Assembly: GCF_029542205.1 (NCBI RefSeq)
Contig: NZ_CP113783.1
Span: 859,001-923,000, forward strand
Reading direction: 5' to 3'
DNA: 64,000 nucleotides
Origin: Pseudoxanthomonas sp. SE1
GTDB lineage: Bacteria; Pseudomonadota; Gammaproteobacteria; Xanthomonadales; Xanthomonadaceae
How positions within the stretch are numbered: the first letter of the stretch is position 1; each line of letters begins with the position of its first letter. The notes under the pieces were generated by a model. That model saw nothing but the letters and a program-made list of their open reading frames with translations, ran no database searches and had not been told where the DNA came from. Of the stretch, positions 25,484-33,159 are shown piece after piece. A program made the position numbers and the translations under genes.

Positions 25484-25660
25484 CAAGCAGAGCGTCCTGC
25501 GGAAGCGAGTGAGTCGAATCAACACGACAGCGCGAAAGACAACACAGCCCATCGTCCGCACCGGGATCACGGTGGACGCAGGCCTCGCTTCCCCCGGAAA
25601 AACGCAAAGCACCTATTTCATCGCACCCGTGTCGCCTGGCGACACGGGTGTTTTCGTATT
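25484..25660 (+). ncRNA. putative small RNA (about 170 nt) upstream of the histone-like gene
   Basis: The segment runs from a clear promoter (25449-25477) to a strong rho-independent terminator (25624-25660) without a plausible coding frame or ribosome site. It holds exposed C-rich stretches (CCCC near 25481, CCCCC near 25595), a common feature of Xanthomonas trans-acting RNAs. I cannot match it to 6S, SRP, RNase P or tmRNA. The alternative is an attenuated leader of the lysine-rich protein gene at 25841, where read-through past the terminator would feed that gene. Confidence 0.55.
25624..25660 (+). terminator. rho-independent terminator of the putative small RNA
   Basis: An 11-base-pair stem (25624-25634 with 25640-25650) closes a CCTGG loop and is followed by TTTTCGTATT. 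Confidence 0.85.
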
Positions 25661-25840
25661 TGTAGGGAGCCGGGTTTCGCACGCCTGGCACCCTGGGGAA
25701 TCCGCATCGCCGCGCGTGTCGCGACGACGGCTGCCGACGGGTCCGACTCCCGCGGCGTTTCTTGCAGCTGGGCCTGCCTCCGGGCAGATGTGCTGTAACC
25801 AGACGTAAAAATCCATAGTTCATTGACGAGGAGCCATCAC

Positions 25841-26287
25841 ATGGCAACGAAGAAAGCTGCGAAAAAGAAACCGGCCGCCAAGAAGGCTGCCAAGAAGGCC
25901 ACCAAGAAGGCGGCTGCTAAGAAGACCGTGAAGAAGGCAGTGAAGAAGGCTGCCAAGAAGGTCGCCAAGAAGGTCGCCAAGGCCAAGAAGGCAGTGAAGA
26001 AGGTCGCCAAGAAGGCTGCGAAGAAGGTAGCCAAGAAGCCGGCGAAGAAGGCCGCCAAGAAGACCGCGAAGAAGGCCACCAAGAAGTCGGCCAAGAAGGT
26101 AGCCAAGAAGCCCGCCAAGAAGACGGCGAAGAAGGCTGCCAAGAAGACCGCGAAGAAGGCTGCCAAGAAAGTAGCCAAGAAGCCGGCCAAGAAGGCCGCG
26201 AAGAAGGCCGCCAAGAAGCCTGCCAAGAAGTCCAAGAAGAAAGCGGCCCCCGTCGCGCTGCCGGCAACCCCGGCTCCGCTGATCTAA
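25841..26287 (+). CDS. lysine/alanine-rich histone-H1-like DNA-binding protein
   Basis: A 148-residue protein made almost wholly of KKAAKKxAKK-type repeats (about residues 2-138), ending in a short APVALPATPAPLI tail. It resembles the C-terminal tail of eukaryotic histone H1 and the AlgP/Hc-type proteins of proteobacteria, which bind DNA without sequence preference and compact it. GACGAGGAGCC gives a strong ribosome site before ATG 25841. The reverse strand reads as a Phe/Ala-rich frame, which is a by-product of the repeat. The repetitive DNA makes length variation between strains likely. Confidence 0.85.
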   Translation: MATKKAAKKKPAAKKAAKKATKKAAAKKTVKKAVKKAAKKVAKKVAKAKKAVKKVAKKAAKKVAKKPAKKAAKKTAKKATKKSAKKVAKKPAKKTAKKAAKKTAKKAAKKVAKKPAKKAAKKAAKKPAKKSKKKAAPVALPATPAPLI

Positions 26288-26318
26288 GCCAACCCGATTA
26301 GCCGTAACACCATGGACT

Positions 26319-26352
26319 CTCTCCCTGTGCCCAGCGGGGGGAGAGTTTTTTT
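26319..26352 (+). terminator. rho-independent terminator after the histone-like gene
   Basis: CTCTCCC (26319-26325) pairs with GGGAGAG (26339-26345), followed by seven T. It is 32 bases after the stop. Confidence 0.88.
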
Positions 26353-26400
26353 ATGGGCGAACGGCTAGGCTGCATCCTTTGGAAAGGGAGGAGAGCGCGG

Positions 26401-26934
26401 ATGAGGTTCTTCAAGTGGGTACTGGCGGCGATTGCCGCCGTCGGGTTGGTACTGGCGCTGGGGGGGCTGCTGCTGCCGGCGACGACCCACGTCGAGCGCA
26501 GCGTGGTGATCGACCGCAGTCCCGAGCAGGTCTTCGCAACGCTCAACTCCTTCGAGCGCTTCAGTGCCTGGTCGCCATGGGCGGAGTACGACCCACAGGC
26601 CAGGTACACGTTCGAGGGACCGGCCAGCGGCGTCGGTGCGCGCATGCGATGGTCCGGCAATCGGTCCGTCGGCAGCGGCAGCCAGGAGATCACCACCAGT
26701 GAGCCGCACCGGCGTGTCGTGGTGGCGCTCGACTTCGATGGCAGCCAGGCGCAGGCAGCCTACCTGCTGGAGCCGGAAGGAGATGGCACGCGCCTGACAT
26801 GGGCGTTCGATACCGAGCACGGCATGAACCCGTTCAAGCGCTGGCTGGGGCTGGTGTTCGACCGGATGATCGGCGCGGACTACGAGAAGGGACTGCGCAA
26901 GCTCAAGTCATTGCTGGAAGGCACGCAGGCCTGA
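26401..26934 (+). CDS. SRPBCC-family (START-like) protein with membrane anchor
   Basis: A 177-residue protein: an N-terminal membrane helix (FFKWVLAAIAAVGLVLALGGLLL) followed by a polyketide-cyclase/SRPBCC fold. The fold opens with the typical ERSVVIDRSPEQVFATLNSFERFSAWSPWAEYDP and closes with EKGLRKLKSLLE. The fold makes a hydrophobic cavity; no catalytic residue can be pointed out. GGAGAG lies before ATG 26401. It is monocistronic and faces the convergent serine hydrolase gene. Confidence 0.78.
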   Translation: MRFFKWVLAAIAAVGLVLALGGLLLPATTHVERSVVIDRSPEQVFATLNSFERFSAWSPWAEYDPQARYTFEGPASGVGARMRWSGNRSVGSGSQEITTSEPHRRVVVALDFDGSQAQAAYLLEPEGDGTRLTWAFDTEHGMNPFKRWLGLVFDRMIGADYEKGLRKLKSLLEGTQA

Positions 26935-26977
26935 TCCGATGGGCACGGCGGCGGGCAGTCCGCCGTGCACCGGCATC

Positions 26978-28405
26978 TCAACGCGGAGATGCGGTGCTGC
27001 GGTGCGAAGACGTACCGCTGTCCTTCTTGTTGTCCGCAGGCGTCGCCTCAGGCGACTCGGCCAACAGCAGGTCGTAATCCGCCGGTGTCTCGACCCACGG
27101 TTCACCTGGCAGGCCCATCGCACGATCAAGGATGGTCGGCAACAGGCCGGAAGGGAGTGAGCTGTCGCTGTTCCACACCATCGCCACGCCCAGATCCTGG
27201 CCGGGAACCAGTGCGACCAGGCCGCGATATCCCTGGACGGCGCCCGCGTGGAAGACGACCTGCTGACCCGCGTAGTCGAACACGCGCCAGCCCAGTGCAT
27301 AGCTGGCCGAATGGATGCGCTCGCGACGCCAGCCGCCCCGCATTTCGCCCGGCGTGGTGACCACGGGGGCATGCAGCGTCGCCAGCAAGGGGGCCGGAAG
27401 CACGTCGGGGCGATGGCCTGTCTGGGCAATCAGCCACTGCGCCAGATCGCTGGCGCTGGCATTGACGCCGGCGGCAGGGGGCAGGCGGTAGTAGGTGGGT
27501 TTGGGCGTCAGCGAGACCCAGCCGTTGCGGCTGCGCACGTGCGGTCGCGCCCAGCGCGTGCTGCCTTCGATGCCGGCCAGGCCCATGCTCGCATCGTTCA
27601 TGCCCAGCGGCTTGAAGATGCGCCGGTCCACCGCCTGGTCGTAGAAGGTGCCGGTGGCGGCGAACACCACATCGCCGATCAGGCTGAAGGCGACGTTCTG
27701 GTAGGCATAGCACTCGCCGGGCGCGCACTTCAGCGGCGCGTAGGCCAGCTTGCGGGCCACGTCGTAGTACTCCGCATTGGCTTCGATGTCGCGATCGAAG
27801 GCGTTGTGCGCCTGCAGGCCGACGCTGTGGCTCAGCACGTCCGCGACGGTCACGTGGGAGGTCGCGTTCGCATCGCTCAACTGGAAGCCCGGCACATACT
27901 GGTTGACCTTGCTGTCCCAGCGCAGCGAACCGTCCTGCACCATCAGGCCGGTCAGCGTGCTGGCGAACGCCTTGGAGAGCGACGCCAGCCGGAACACCGT
28001 ATGCGCGTCGACCTGTTGCGGGTTGACCACATCGGTGACGCCATAGCCCCGTGCACTCATCACGCGACCGTTGTGGACGATGGCCATGGCGAGGCCGGGA
28101 ACGCGATGCCCCACGGTCAGGTGTTCGGCCATGGCCTCGAACGCACGCACGTCGAACCCTGCTGCGAGAGGCTGGATGTTCTGCCCAGCCAGCGCCGTGC
28201 GGTACGGGCGTGGTTGCGTCGGCGAGGCGTAGGCGGCCGCACTGGCCACGGTATTGGCGGAGACTGCGGCGCTTTCAGTACCGTGATGGGTGGATGTCCA
28301 GCGCAGCGGTGTCTGCGCCGTGGACGACAGCGTCAACGGCAGCATCAACCCGATCAGGCCGATCCGGAAGATCTGCAGCGAGCGCCGGCTTGTCTTGTGT
28401 TTCAT
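26978..28405 (-). CDS. secreted serine hydrolase of the class C beta-lactamase family
   Basis: A 475-residue exported protein; the basic start MKHKTSRRS and the hydrophobic IGLIGLMLPLTLSSTAQ form the signal peptide. The beta-lactamase/transpeptidase motifs are SLSK (S-x-x-K, about residue 170), YQN (Y-x-N, about 265) and HAGAVQG replacing KTG near 400. Relatives include esterase EstB and D-aminopeptidases; the His in place of Lys in the third box is common in such esterases. It is not expected to be an AmpC. An in-frame extension to 28504 exists, but ATG 28405 gives the signal peptide. The last 25 residues are low in complexity. Confidence 0.8.
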   Translation of the reverse strand: MKHKTSRRSLQIFRIGLIGLMLPLTLSSTAQTPLRWTSTHHGTESAAVSANTVASAAAYASPTQPRPYRTALAGQNIQPLAAGFDVRAFEAMAEHLTVGHRVPGLAMAIVHNGRVMSARGYGVTDVVNPQQVDAHTVFRLASLSKAFASTLTGLMVQDGSLRWDSKVNQYVPGFQLSDANATSHVTVADVLSHSVGLQAHNAFDRDIEANAEYYDVARKLAYAPLKCAPGECYAYQNVAFSLIGDVVFAATGTFYDQAVDRRIFKPLGMNDASMGLAGIEGSTRWARPHVRSRNGWVSLTPKPTYYRLPPAAGVNASASDLAQWLIAQTGHRPDVLPAPLLATLHAPVVTTPGEMRGGWRRERIHSASYALGWRVFDYAGQQVVFHAGAVQGYRGLVALVPGQDLGVAMVWNSDSSLPSGLLPTILDRAMGLPGEPWVETPADYDLLLAESPEATPADNKKDSGTSSHRSTASPR

Positions 28406-28836
28406 CGTACGTGACGCCTGCCCAGGACCTTTGCCTCCCGGGATCATAACGCCGCTTTTTTCGATTGCACAAACAGGGAGAGATTCCATGTCCATGTTGT
28501 TCATCCTGTTGCTGATTACAGGTGTGGCGGTCGTCCCAGTTCAGTCGGGCGCGGGCGCCTGCGACAGGCACCTGAACACGTGCGACACGTTCAGGAATGC
28601 CTGCTTCCTTCGCATGCAACTTCTGCGCCGTTTAGATGCGATCCGCTGCGATGCGGGCGCGTGTGGAGCGTCGTCGAGGCTCGAAGGCCCGCAGTCTAAG
28701 CGCCTCCGGCGACGCATTCAGCATGCGCCATGCGCTGCGGCGGGAAGCGGCCGGGCTGAATGCGGGGCTGGGCCGTAATCGCAACACGTGGCCGCTGAAG
28801 CGGCGTCATGCGCGCGCAGCGCGCCGCCCGGCCCGC
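28406..28836. other. 431-base gap with only a doubtful small frame
   Basis: Between the serine hydrolase and the GMC gene I see no certain gene. It contains the weak candidate at 28488-28778, and on the minus strand a TTAGACT-like -10 near 28690 that could start a long leader of the serine hydrolase. Confidence 0.45.
28488..28778 (+). CDS. doubtful small secreted Cys-rich protein
   Basis: A 96-residue frame that begins with a convincing signal peptide (MSMLFILLLITGVAVVPVQSGAGA) and has GGGAG seven bases before its ATG. The next 35 residues carry five Cys (CDRHLNTC, NACF, IRCDAGAC). The last 35 residues are Arg/Pro-rich and look like non-coding GC-rich DNA, so a real gene would have to be shorter or recent. 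It is divergent from the serine hydrolase. Only the ribosome site and leader speak for it. Confidence 0.25.
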   Translation: MSMLFILLLITGVAVVPVQSGAGACDRHLNTCDTFRNACFLRMQLLRRLDAIRCDAGACGASSRLEGPQSKRLRRRIQHAPCAAAGSGRAECGAGP

Positions 28837-30483
28837 TCAGTCGGCGGTGGCAAACGCGGCGGCCGCCGTGGCCGTCGCGTGCGCACGGTTGGCGGACAAC
28901 ACCGGTAGTCCGCGAATCAGGTCCGACGCGCGCTCCGCGATCATGATCGTCGGCGCGTTGGTATTGCCGCCGATCAGCGAGGGCATCACCGAGGCGTCGA
29001 TCACGCGCAGTCCCGCGATGCCATGCACGCGCAACTCGGAATCCACCACCGCGTCTTCGTCTTCACCCATACGGCACGTGCCGACGGGGTGGTAGACGGT
29101 TTCGGCCTTGGCGCGGATGAAGGCGACCAGTTCGGTGTCCGACAGGTCGTTGCGTGCGGGGTGGATGGGCGCGCCACGGTAGGCATCGAAGGCCGGCTGC
29201 GCGAACAGGTCGCGCGACAGCTTGGCGCATTCGACCATCATCTTCAGGTCGAAGCCCTCCGGATCGCTCAGGTAGTTGGCTTCGATGCGCGCATCGGCGC
29301 GCGGGTCCTCGCTGGCGAGCAGGATGCGGCCACGGCTGCGCGGGCGCAGGAAGCAGGCATGTGCGGTATAGCCGTCGCCCGCCAGCCGGTTGCGGCCGTG
29401 GTCGTCCAGCATCGCCGGCACGAAGTGCATCTGGATGTCGGGGCGGTCGTCCGGAGCCAGCGACGAGCGCACGAAAGCGCCGGCTTCGGCGATGTTGCTG
29501 CTGCCCGGGCCGCGGTGGCCGCGCAGGAAATAGTCGAAGGCGGTCTTGAGCTCGCTGGCCCGGTCGTAGGTGATGCGCTGTGTGCTGTGTTGCAGGGTGC
29601 AGATGTCGAGATGGTCCTGGAGGTTGCGGCCGACGCCCGGCAACGCGTGGCGCACGCTGATGCCCGTCTGCTCCAGATGCTCCGCCGGCCCGATCCCCGA
29701 CAGCATCAGCAGGTGCGGCGAGTTGATCGTGCCGCCGCTCAGCAGGACCTCGCTCCGGCAACGTACGACGACTTCATGGCCGCCACGGGCGTAGGCCACG
29801 CCGATGGCGCGCCCCTTCTCCAGCAGGACGCGGCGGACCAGTGCGCCGGTGACGATGTCCAGGTTCTGCCGGTCGCGCGCGGGGTCGAGGTACGCCACCG
29901 CCGACGAGCAGCGCGCGCCGTCCTTCTGCGTGACCTGGTAAAGCCCGAAACCCGCCTGCGCCGCGCCGTTGAAATCGTCGTTGCGGGTGTAGCCGGCCTG
30001 CATCCCCGCCTCGATGAAGGCGGCGGACAGCGGATTGGTGTAGCGCAGGTCGGACACGGACAGGGGGCCGTCGCCGCCGTGGAGTGCATCCGCGCCACGC
30101 GCGTTGCGTTCCGAGCGGCGGAAGTAGGGCAGTACGCTGTCCCAGTTCCAGCCGCCCGCGCCGGCATCCGCCCAGTCGTCGTAGTCCTGGGGAACACCGC
30201 GGATGTAGCACATGGCGTTGATGGAACTGGAGCCGCCGAGCACCTTGCCCCGTGGCCACCACAGGCGGCGGTTGTCGAGGTACGGTTCGGGCGCGGTGTC
30301 GTAGTTCCAGTTCACGCCCTTCTGCCCCACCAGCTTGGCCAGGCCGGCCGGCATGTGGATGAAGGGATGCCAGTCGCGCGGGCCGGCTTCCAGCAGCAGC
30401 ACGCGACAGGCGGGGTCTTCGCTCAGGCGGTGGGCCAGGACACAGCCGGCCGAACCGGCGCCCACGATGATGTAGTCGTACAC
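28837..30483 (-). CDS. GMC-family FAD oxidoreductase (choline/alcohol dehydrogenase-like)
   Basis: A 548-residue flavoprotein. The FAD-binding GAGSAG lies at residues 8-13 (YDYIIVGAGSAGCVLAHRLSE), GMC signature 1 around RGKVLGGSSSINAM (near 80) and signature 2 around GGTINSPHLLMLSGIGP (near 255). The active-site His is in YHPVGTCRMG near residue 470, with a second pair residue in the NTNAPTIMIAE block. These enzymes oxidise primary alcohols, and the closest family is BetA/AlkJ; no betaine genes flank it, so the substrate is open. No signal peptide; cytosolic or membrane-associated. Confidence 0.88.
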   Translation of the reverse strand: MYDYIIVGAGSAGCVLAHRLSEDPACRVLLLEAGPRDWHPFIHMPAGLAKLVGQKGVNWNYDTAPEPYLDNRRLWWPRGKVLGGSSSINAMCYIRGVPQDYDDWADAGAGGWNWDSVLPYFRRSERNARGADALHGGDGPLSVSDLRYTNPLSAAFIEAGMQAGYTRNDDFNGAAQAGFGLYQVTQKDGARCSSAVAYLDPARDRQNLDIVTGALVRRVLLEKGRAIGVAYARGGHEVVVRCRSEVLLSGGTINSPHLLMLSGIGPAEHLEQTGISVRHALPGVGRNLQDHLDICTLQHSTQRITYDRASELKTAFDYFLRGHRGPGSSNIAEAGAFVRSSLAPDDRPDIQMHFVPAMLDDHGRNRLAGDGYTAHACFLRPRSRGRILLASEDPRADARIEANYLSDPEGFDLKMMVECAKLSRDLFAQPAFDAYRGAPIHPARNDLSDTELVAFIRAKAETVYHPVGTCRMGEDEDAVVDSELRVHGIAGLRVIDASVMPSLIGGNTNAPTIMIAERASDLIRGLPVLSANRAHATATAAAAFATAD

Positions 30484-30697
30484 ATGCTGCCCTGTTGCGA
30501 AGTACGGCCGAACCTAGCGGCGAGGGGTAGAGCAAATGCTCGGGCCGGCACCGCCACGACGGCGGATGGGCGCAAACACGGATTCGCGATGGGCATGAGT
30601 CCGGGAAAGGCTGGCGATGTTGCAGTGCATCGGATACCTTGCGCGCCACAGGCGGGCCTTGTCCGCTCCCGATGATGCGATTGGCAGGCCGCACAGC

Positions 30698-32065
30698 ATG
30701 GACCCGTCCTCCCCAGCGACCACCCGGTTCGGCCGGTTCCGCGCCGCGATGACCGAATCGCCGCCGCTGCTGTGGGCCTTCGTCTATTTCTTCTGCCTGC
30801 TGAGCGGCTATTACGTGCTGCGTCCGGTGCGTGAGGCGATGGCGGCATCGAGCGACATCGAGGCGGTGTTCCCGCCGGCGCTGATCGCGTTCTTCGCAGG
30901 TCGCGGCATCGCGTTGGGCGAGTTCACGCTGCAGTTCATCTTCAGCGCCGTCTTCCTGATCATGCTGGTGCTGCAGCCGGTGTACGGCTGGCTGGTGAGC
31001 CGTTTCCCGCGGCGGGTGTTCCTGCCGGTGATCTATGGCTTCTTCATCGCCACGCTGTTGGCGTTCTACGCCATGTTCGACAGCGGCATCGCCGGTCGGG
31101 GCCTGGCCTTCATCCTGTGGATCACGGTGTTCAACCTGTTCGCGGTCGCCGTGTTCTGGAGTTTCATGGCGGATGTCTTCACCAATGTCGAAGCACGCCG
31201 TTACTACGGATACATCGGTGCGGCCGGCACCATGGGGGCGTTCCTCGGTCCTGCGCTGACCAAGATGCTGGTCGTGCGCGTGGGCATCCCCAACATGATG
31301 CTGGTGTCCGCTTTCCTGTTCTCGGTCTGTGTCCTGTGCATCTACCGGCTGCGGAGATGGGCGGTTGCGCGCGAGGCCGAGCGGCGCCAGGTCAGCGGCG
31401 AGATCCCGATGGGGGGCGAGGTGCTGGCGGGCTTGAAGCTCATCGCCCGCGAGCCGCTGTTGCGCTGGCTCGCCGCCATGGTGGTGATGGGTGTCGGCGT
31501 GGGCACGTTGCTCTACAACGAGCAGAACGCCATCGCGCGCACGATGTTCACCTCGGCCGAGGCCCGTGCCGACTATTTCGCCACGCTGGACCTGGCGGTC
31601 AACTCGCTGACGCTGGTCGTGCAACTGCTGCTGACCCGCCTGCTGCTGTCCCGCTTCGGCATCGCGCCCGCGCTGCTGATTCCCGGCTGCGCGATCATCC
31701 TCGGATTCTCGATCCTTTCCGCGTCCCCGTTGCCCGTGATGGTAGCCATCGTGCAGGTGGTCACCCGCGCCAGCGAGTTCTCGCTGGCCAAGCCGGCGCG
31801 CGAGACCATCTACACCCGCGTCGGCCGCGAGTGGCGCTACAAGGCGGGCGCGGCCATCGACACCGTGATCTACCGCGGGGGCGACCTCAGCTTCGTCTGG
31901 CTGCACAAGTTCCTGTCCGCGTTCGGCTCGAACGTGGTGTTCGGCGCCGGCCTGCTGGTGGCCAGCGCCATGACCTTCAGTGCCTGGAGGTTGCTGCGCG
32001 AGGAATCGAAGCTGCCTTCCGAGCGCGCCGTCGCCGCTACGCCGCCCGCCGCCGCCAAGGCCTGA
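30698..32065 (+). CDS. MFS-type transporter resembling NTP/NDP exchangers
   Basis: A 455-residue protein with about 11-12 membrane helices. The YYVLRPVREAMA segment after helix 1 is characteristic of the group annotated as ATP:ADP antiporter-like (COG3202), found in obligate intracellular bacteria as energy parasites but also in free-living bacteria, where the substrate is unknown. Other landmarks are the loop FTNVEARRYYGYIGAAGTMGAFLGP and LAKPARETIYTRVGREWRYKAGAAIDTVIYRGGD near 370. ATG 30698 was chosen; the upstream frame is not membrane-like. It is divergent from the GMC gene and precedes DUF1304. Confidence 0.7.
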   Translation: MDPSSPATTRFGRFRAAMTESPPLLWAFVYFFCLLSGYYVLRPVREAMAASSDIEAVFPPALIAFFAGRGIALGEFTLQFIFSAVFLIMLVLQPVYGWLVSRFPRRVFLPVIYGFFIATLLAFYAMFDSGIAGRGLAFILWITVFNLFAVAVFWSFMADVFTNVEARRYYGYIGAAGTMGAFLGPALTKMLVVRVGIPNMMLVSAFLFSVCVLCIYRLRRWAVAREAERRQVSGEIPMGGEVLAGLKLIAREPLLRWLAAMVVMGVGVGTLLYNEQNAIARTMFTSAEARADYFATLDLAVNSLTLVVQLLLTRLLLSRFGIAPALLIPGCAIILGFSILSASPLPVMVAIVQVVTRASEFSLAKPARETIYTRVGREWRYKAGAAIDTVIYRGGDLSFVWLHKFLSAFGSNVVFGAGLLVASAMTFSAWRLLREESKLPSERAVAATPPAAAKA

Positions 32066-32133
32066 CGCGGGCCGGCAGACGCCGTGGCGCGCAGCCGCTA
32101 TGCTGCTGCGACACGACGGCAGGGGGAACGGGA

Positions 32134-32484
32134 ATGGGTGCGATCGCGACGGTGCTGGTGGTGCTGGTAGCAGCGCTGCACGCCTACTTCCTGGTCCTGG
32201 AGATGTTCCTGTGGACCAGGCCGCTGGGTCTGAAGACCTTCCGCAACACGCCCGAGAAGGCGGAGACCACGCGCGTGCTGGCGGCCAACCAGGGCCTCTA
32301 CAACGGCTTCCTCGCCGCCGGTCTGGTTTGGGGTCTGGCCACCGCGCAGTGGAACGTCGTCGTCTTCTTCCTGCTGTGCGTGGTCGTGGCCGCACTGTAC
32401 GGCGCGTGGAGCGTCAACAAGCGCATCTTCTTCGTGCAGGGCGTGCCGGCGATCGCGGCGCTGGTGGCGGTGTGGCTTCGCTGA
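32134..32484 (+). CDS. DUF1304 small membrane protein
   Basis: A 116-residue inner-membrane protein with four helices: ATVLVVLVAALHAYFLVLEMFLW, ANQGLYNGFLAAGLVWGLA, VVFFLLCVVVAALYGAW and GVPAIAALVAVWL. The pattern LEMFLWTRPLGLKTFRNTPEKAETTRVLAANQGLYNGFLAAG is the DUF1304 signature. Function unknown. GGGGGAACGGG before ATG 32134 is a fair ribosome site. It lies 68 bases behind the transporter gene, possibly in one operon. Confidence 0.85.
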   Translation: MGAIATVLVVLVAALHAYFLVLEMFLWTRPLGLKTFRNTPEKAETTRVLAANQGLYNGFLAAGLVWGLATAQWNVVVFFLLCVVVAALYGAWSVNKRIFFVQGVPAIAALVAVWLR

Positions 32485-32501
32485 GCGAGGTCAGGACCGA
32501 C

Positions 32502-32596
32502 GTGGGAGCGACGTAAGTCGCGATTGCGCCGTCAAGGCGCATGGCCAACCTCTGTGCAGGCCGATGCCGTGCGATCGCGACTTACGTCGCTCCCAC
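32502..32596. repeat. REP-type palindrome pair (class A)
   Basis: Two perfect 23-base inverted arms (32502-32524 and 32574-32596) beginning GTGGGAGCGACGTAAGTCGC enclose 49 bases. Such inverted REP doublets are frequent in Xanthomonadaceae genomes and often act as terminators or mRNA stabilisers; this one separates convergent genes. Confidence 0.8.
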
Positions 32597-32612
32597 ACCT
32601 GCCTCTAAGAAC

Positions 32613-33095
32613 TCAGTGCGTGTCGCGCGCCGGCTTCGGCGACACCCACATGCCGATGCGGGCGCGGAACACGGGTTCGCCCTGCGGATCGCTGACCACG
32701 ACGTCCATCGGCAGGTCGTAGCCCTCCTCCGATTCGCACGGCTCGAACGCCGGCGTGGCGACGGCATGCATCGTGCCGACCGCCTTCTTCAGGTATTCCA
32801 CCGTCATGCCCTTGGGAATCCAGCGCATGGAGCGCGGGATGCTGACGTCGGTGGTCAACCCGCCGACGAACTCCGCCAGGTTGCACAGCGCGATCGCATG
32901 CACGGTGCCCAGGTGGTTGGTGACCGAGCGCCGATGGCTGATGGTCGCCTCGCCACGTCCGGGCTCCAGCCGCGTCATGCGCGGGCCGATGCTGCCGAAG
33001 TAGGGCGCCTTGAAGCAGATCAGGCGCGAGAACAGCCAGTGGCCGAACGGCTTGCGGCTCAGGTTGCGGTAGATCTTCAGGACATCGGCGCTCAT
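32613..33095 (-). CDS. hotdog-fold protein, DUF4442 (acyl-CoA thioesterase-like)
   Basis: A 160-residue protein of the DUF4442/PaaI-like hotdog superfamily. The NHLGTVHAIALCNLAEFVGG segment (about 60-80) is the central helix with the conserved N-x2-GT-x-H-A pattern seen in thioesterases. FSRLICFKAPYFGSIGPRMTRLEPGRGEA forms the first strands. It lies 64 bases downstream of fadE on the same strand, which supports a role with acyl-CoA in fatty acid oxidation. No signal peptide. Confidence 0.78.
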   Translation of the reverse strand: MSADVLKIYRNLSRKPFGHWLFSRLICFKAPYFGSIGPRMTRLEPGRGEATISHRRSVTNHLGTVHAIALCNLAEFVGGLTTDVSIPRSMRWIPKGMTVEYLKKAVGTMHAVATPAFEPCESEEGYDLPMDVVVSDPQGEPVFRARIGMWVSPKPARDTH

Positions 33096-33159
33096 CGGAA
33101 CTCCTGTCGCGACGACGGCGGGACATGCCCGCCGTCGTGATCGTTGACGTGGTGGCGCG

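Noticed and set aside
25837..26235. Phe/Ala-rich hydrophobic frame opposite the histone-like gene
   Set aside because: Direct reverse reading of AAG/GCC repeats; no start context.
28636..28908. Arg-rich plus-strand frame overlapping the end of the GMC gene
   Set aside because: No ribosome site, runs into the antisense of a sure gene, composition typical of non-coding GC-rich DNA.
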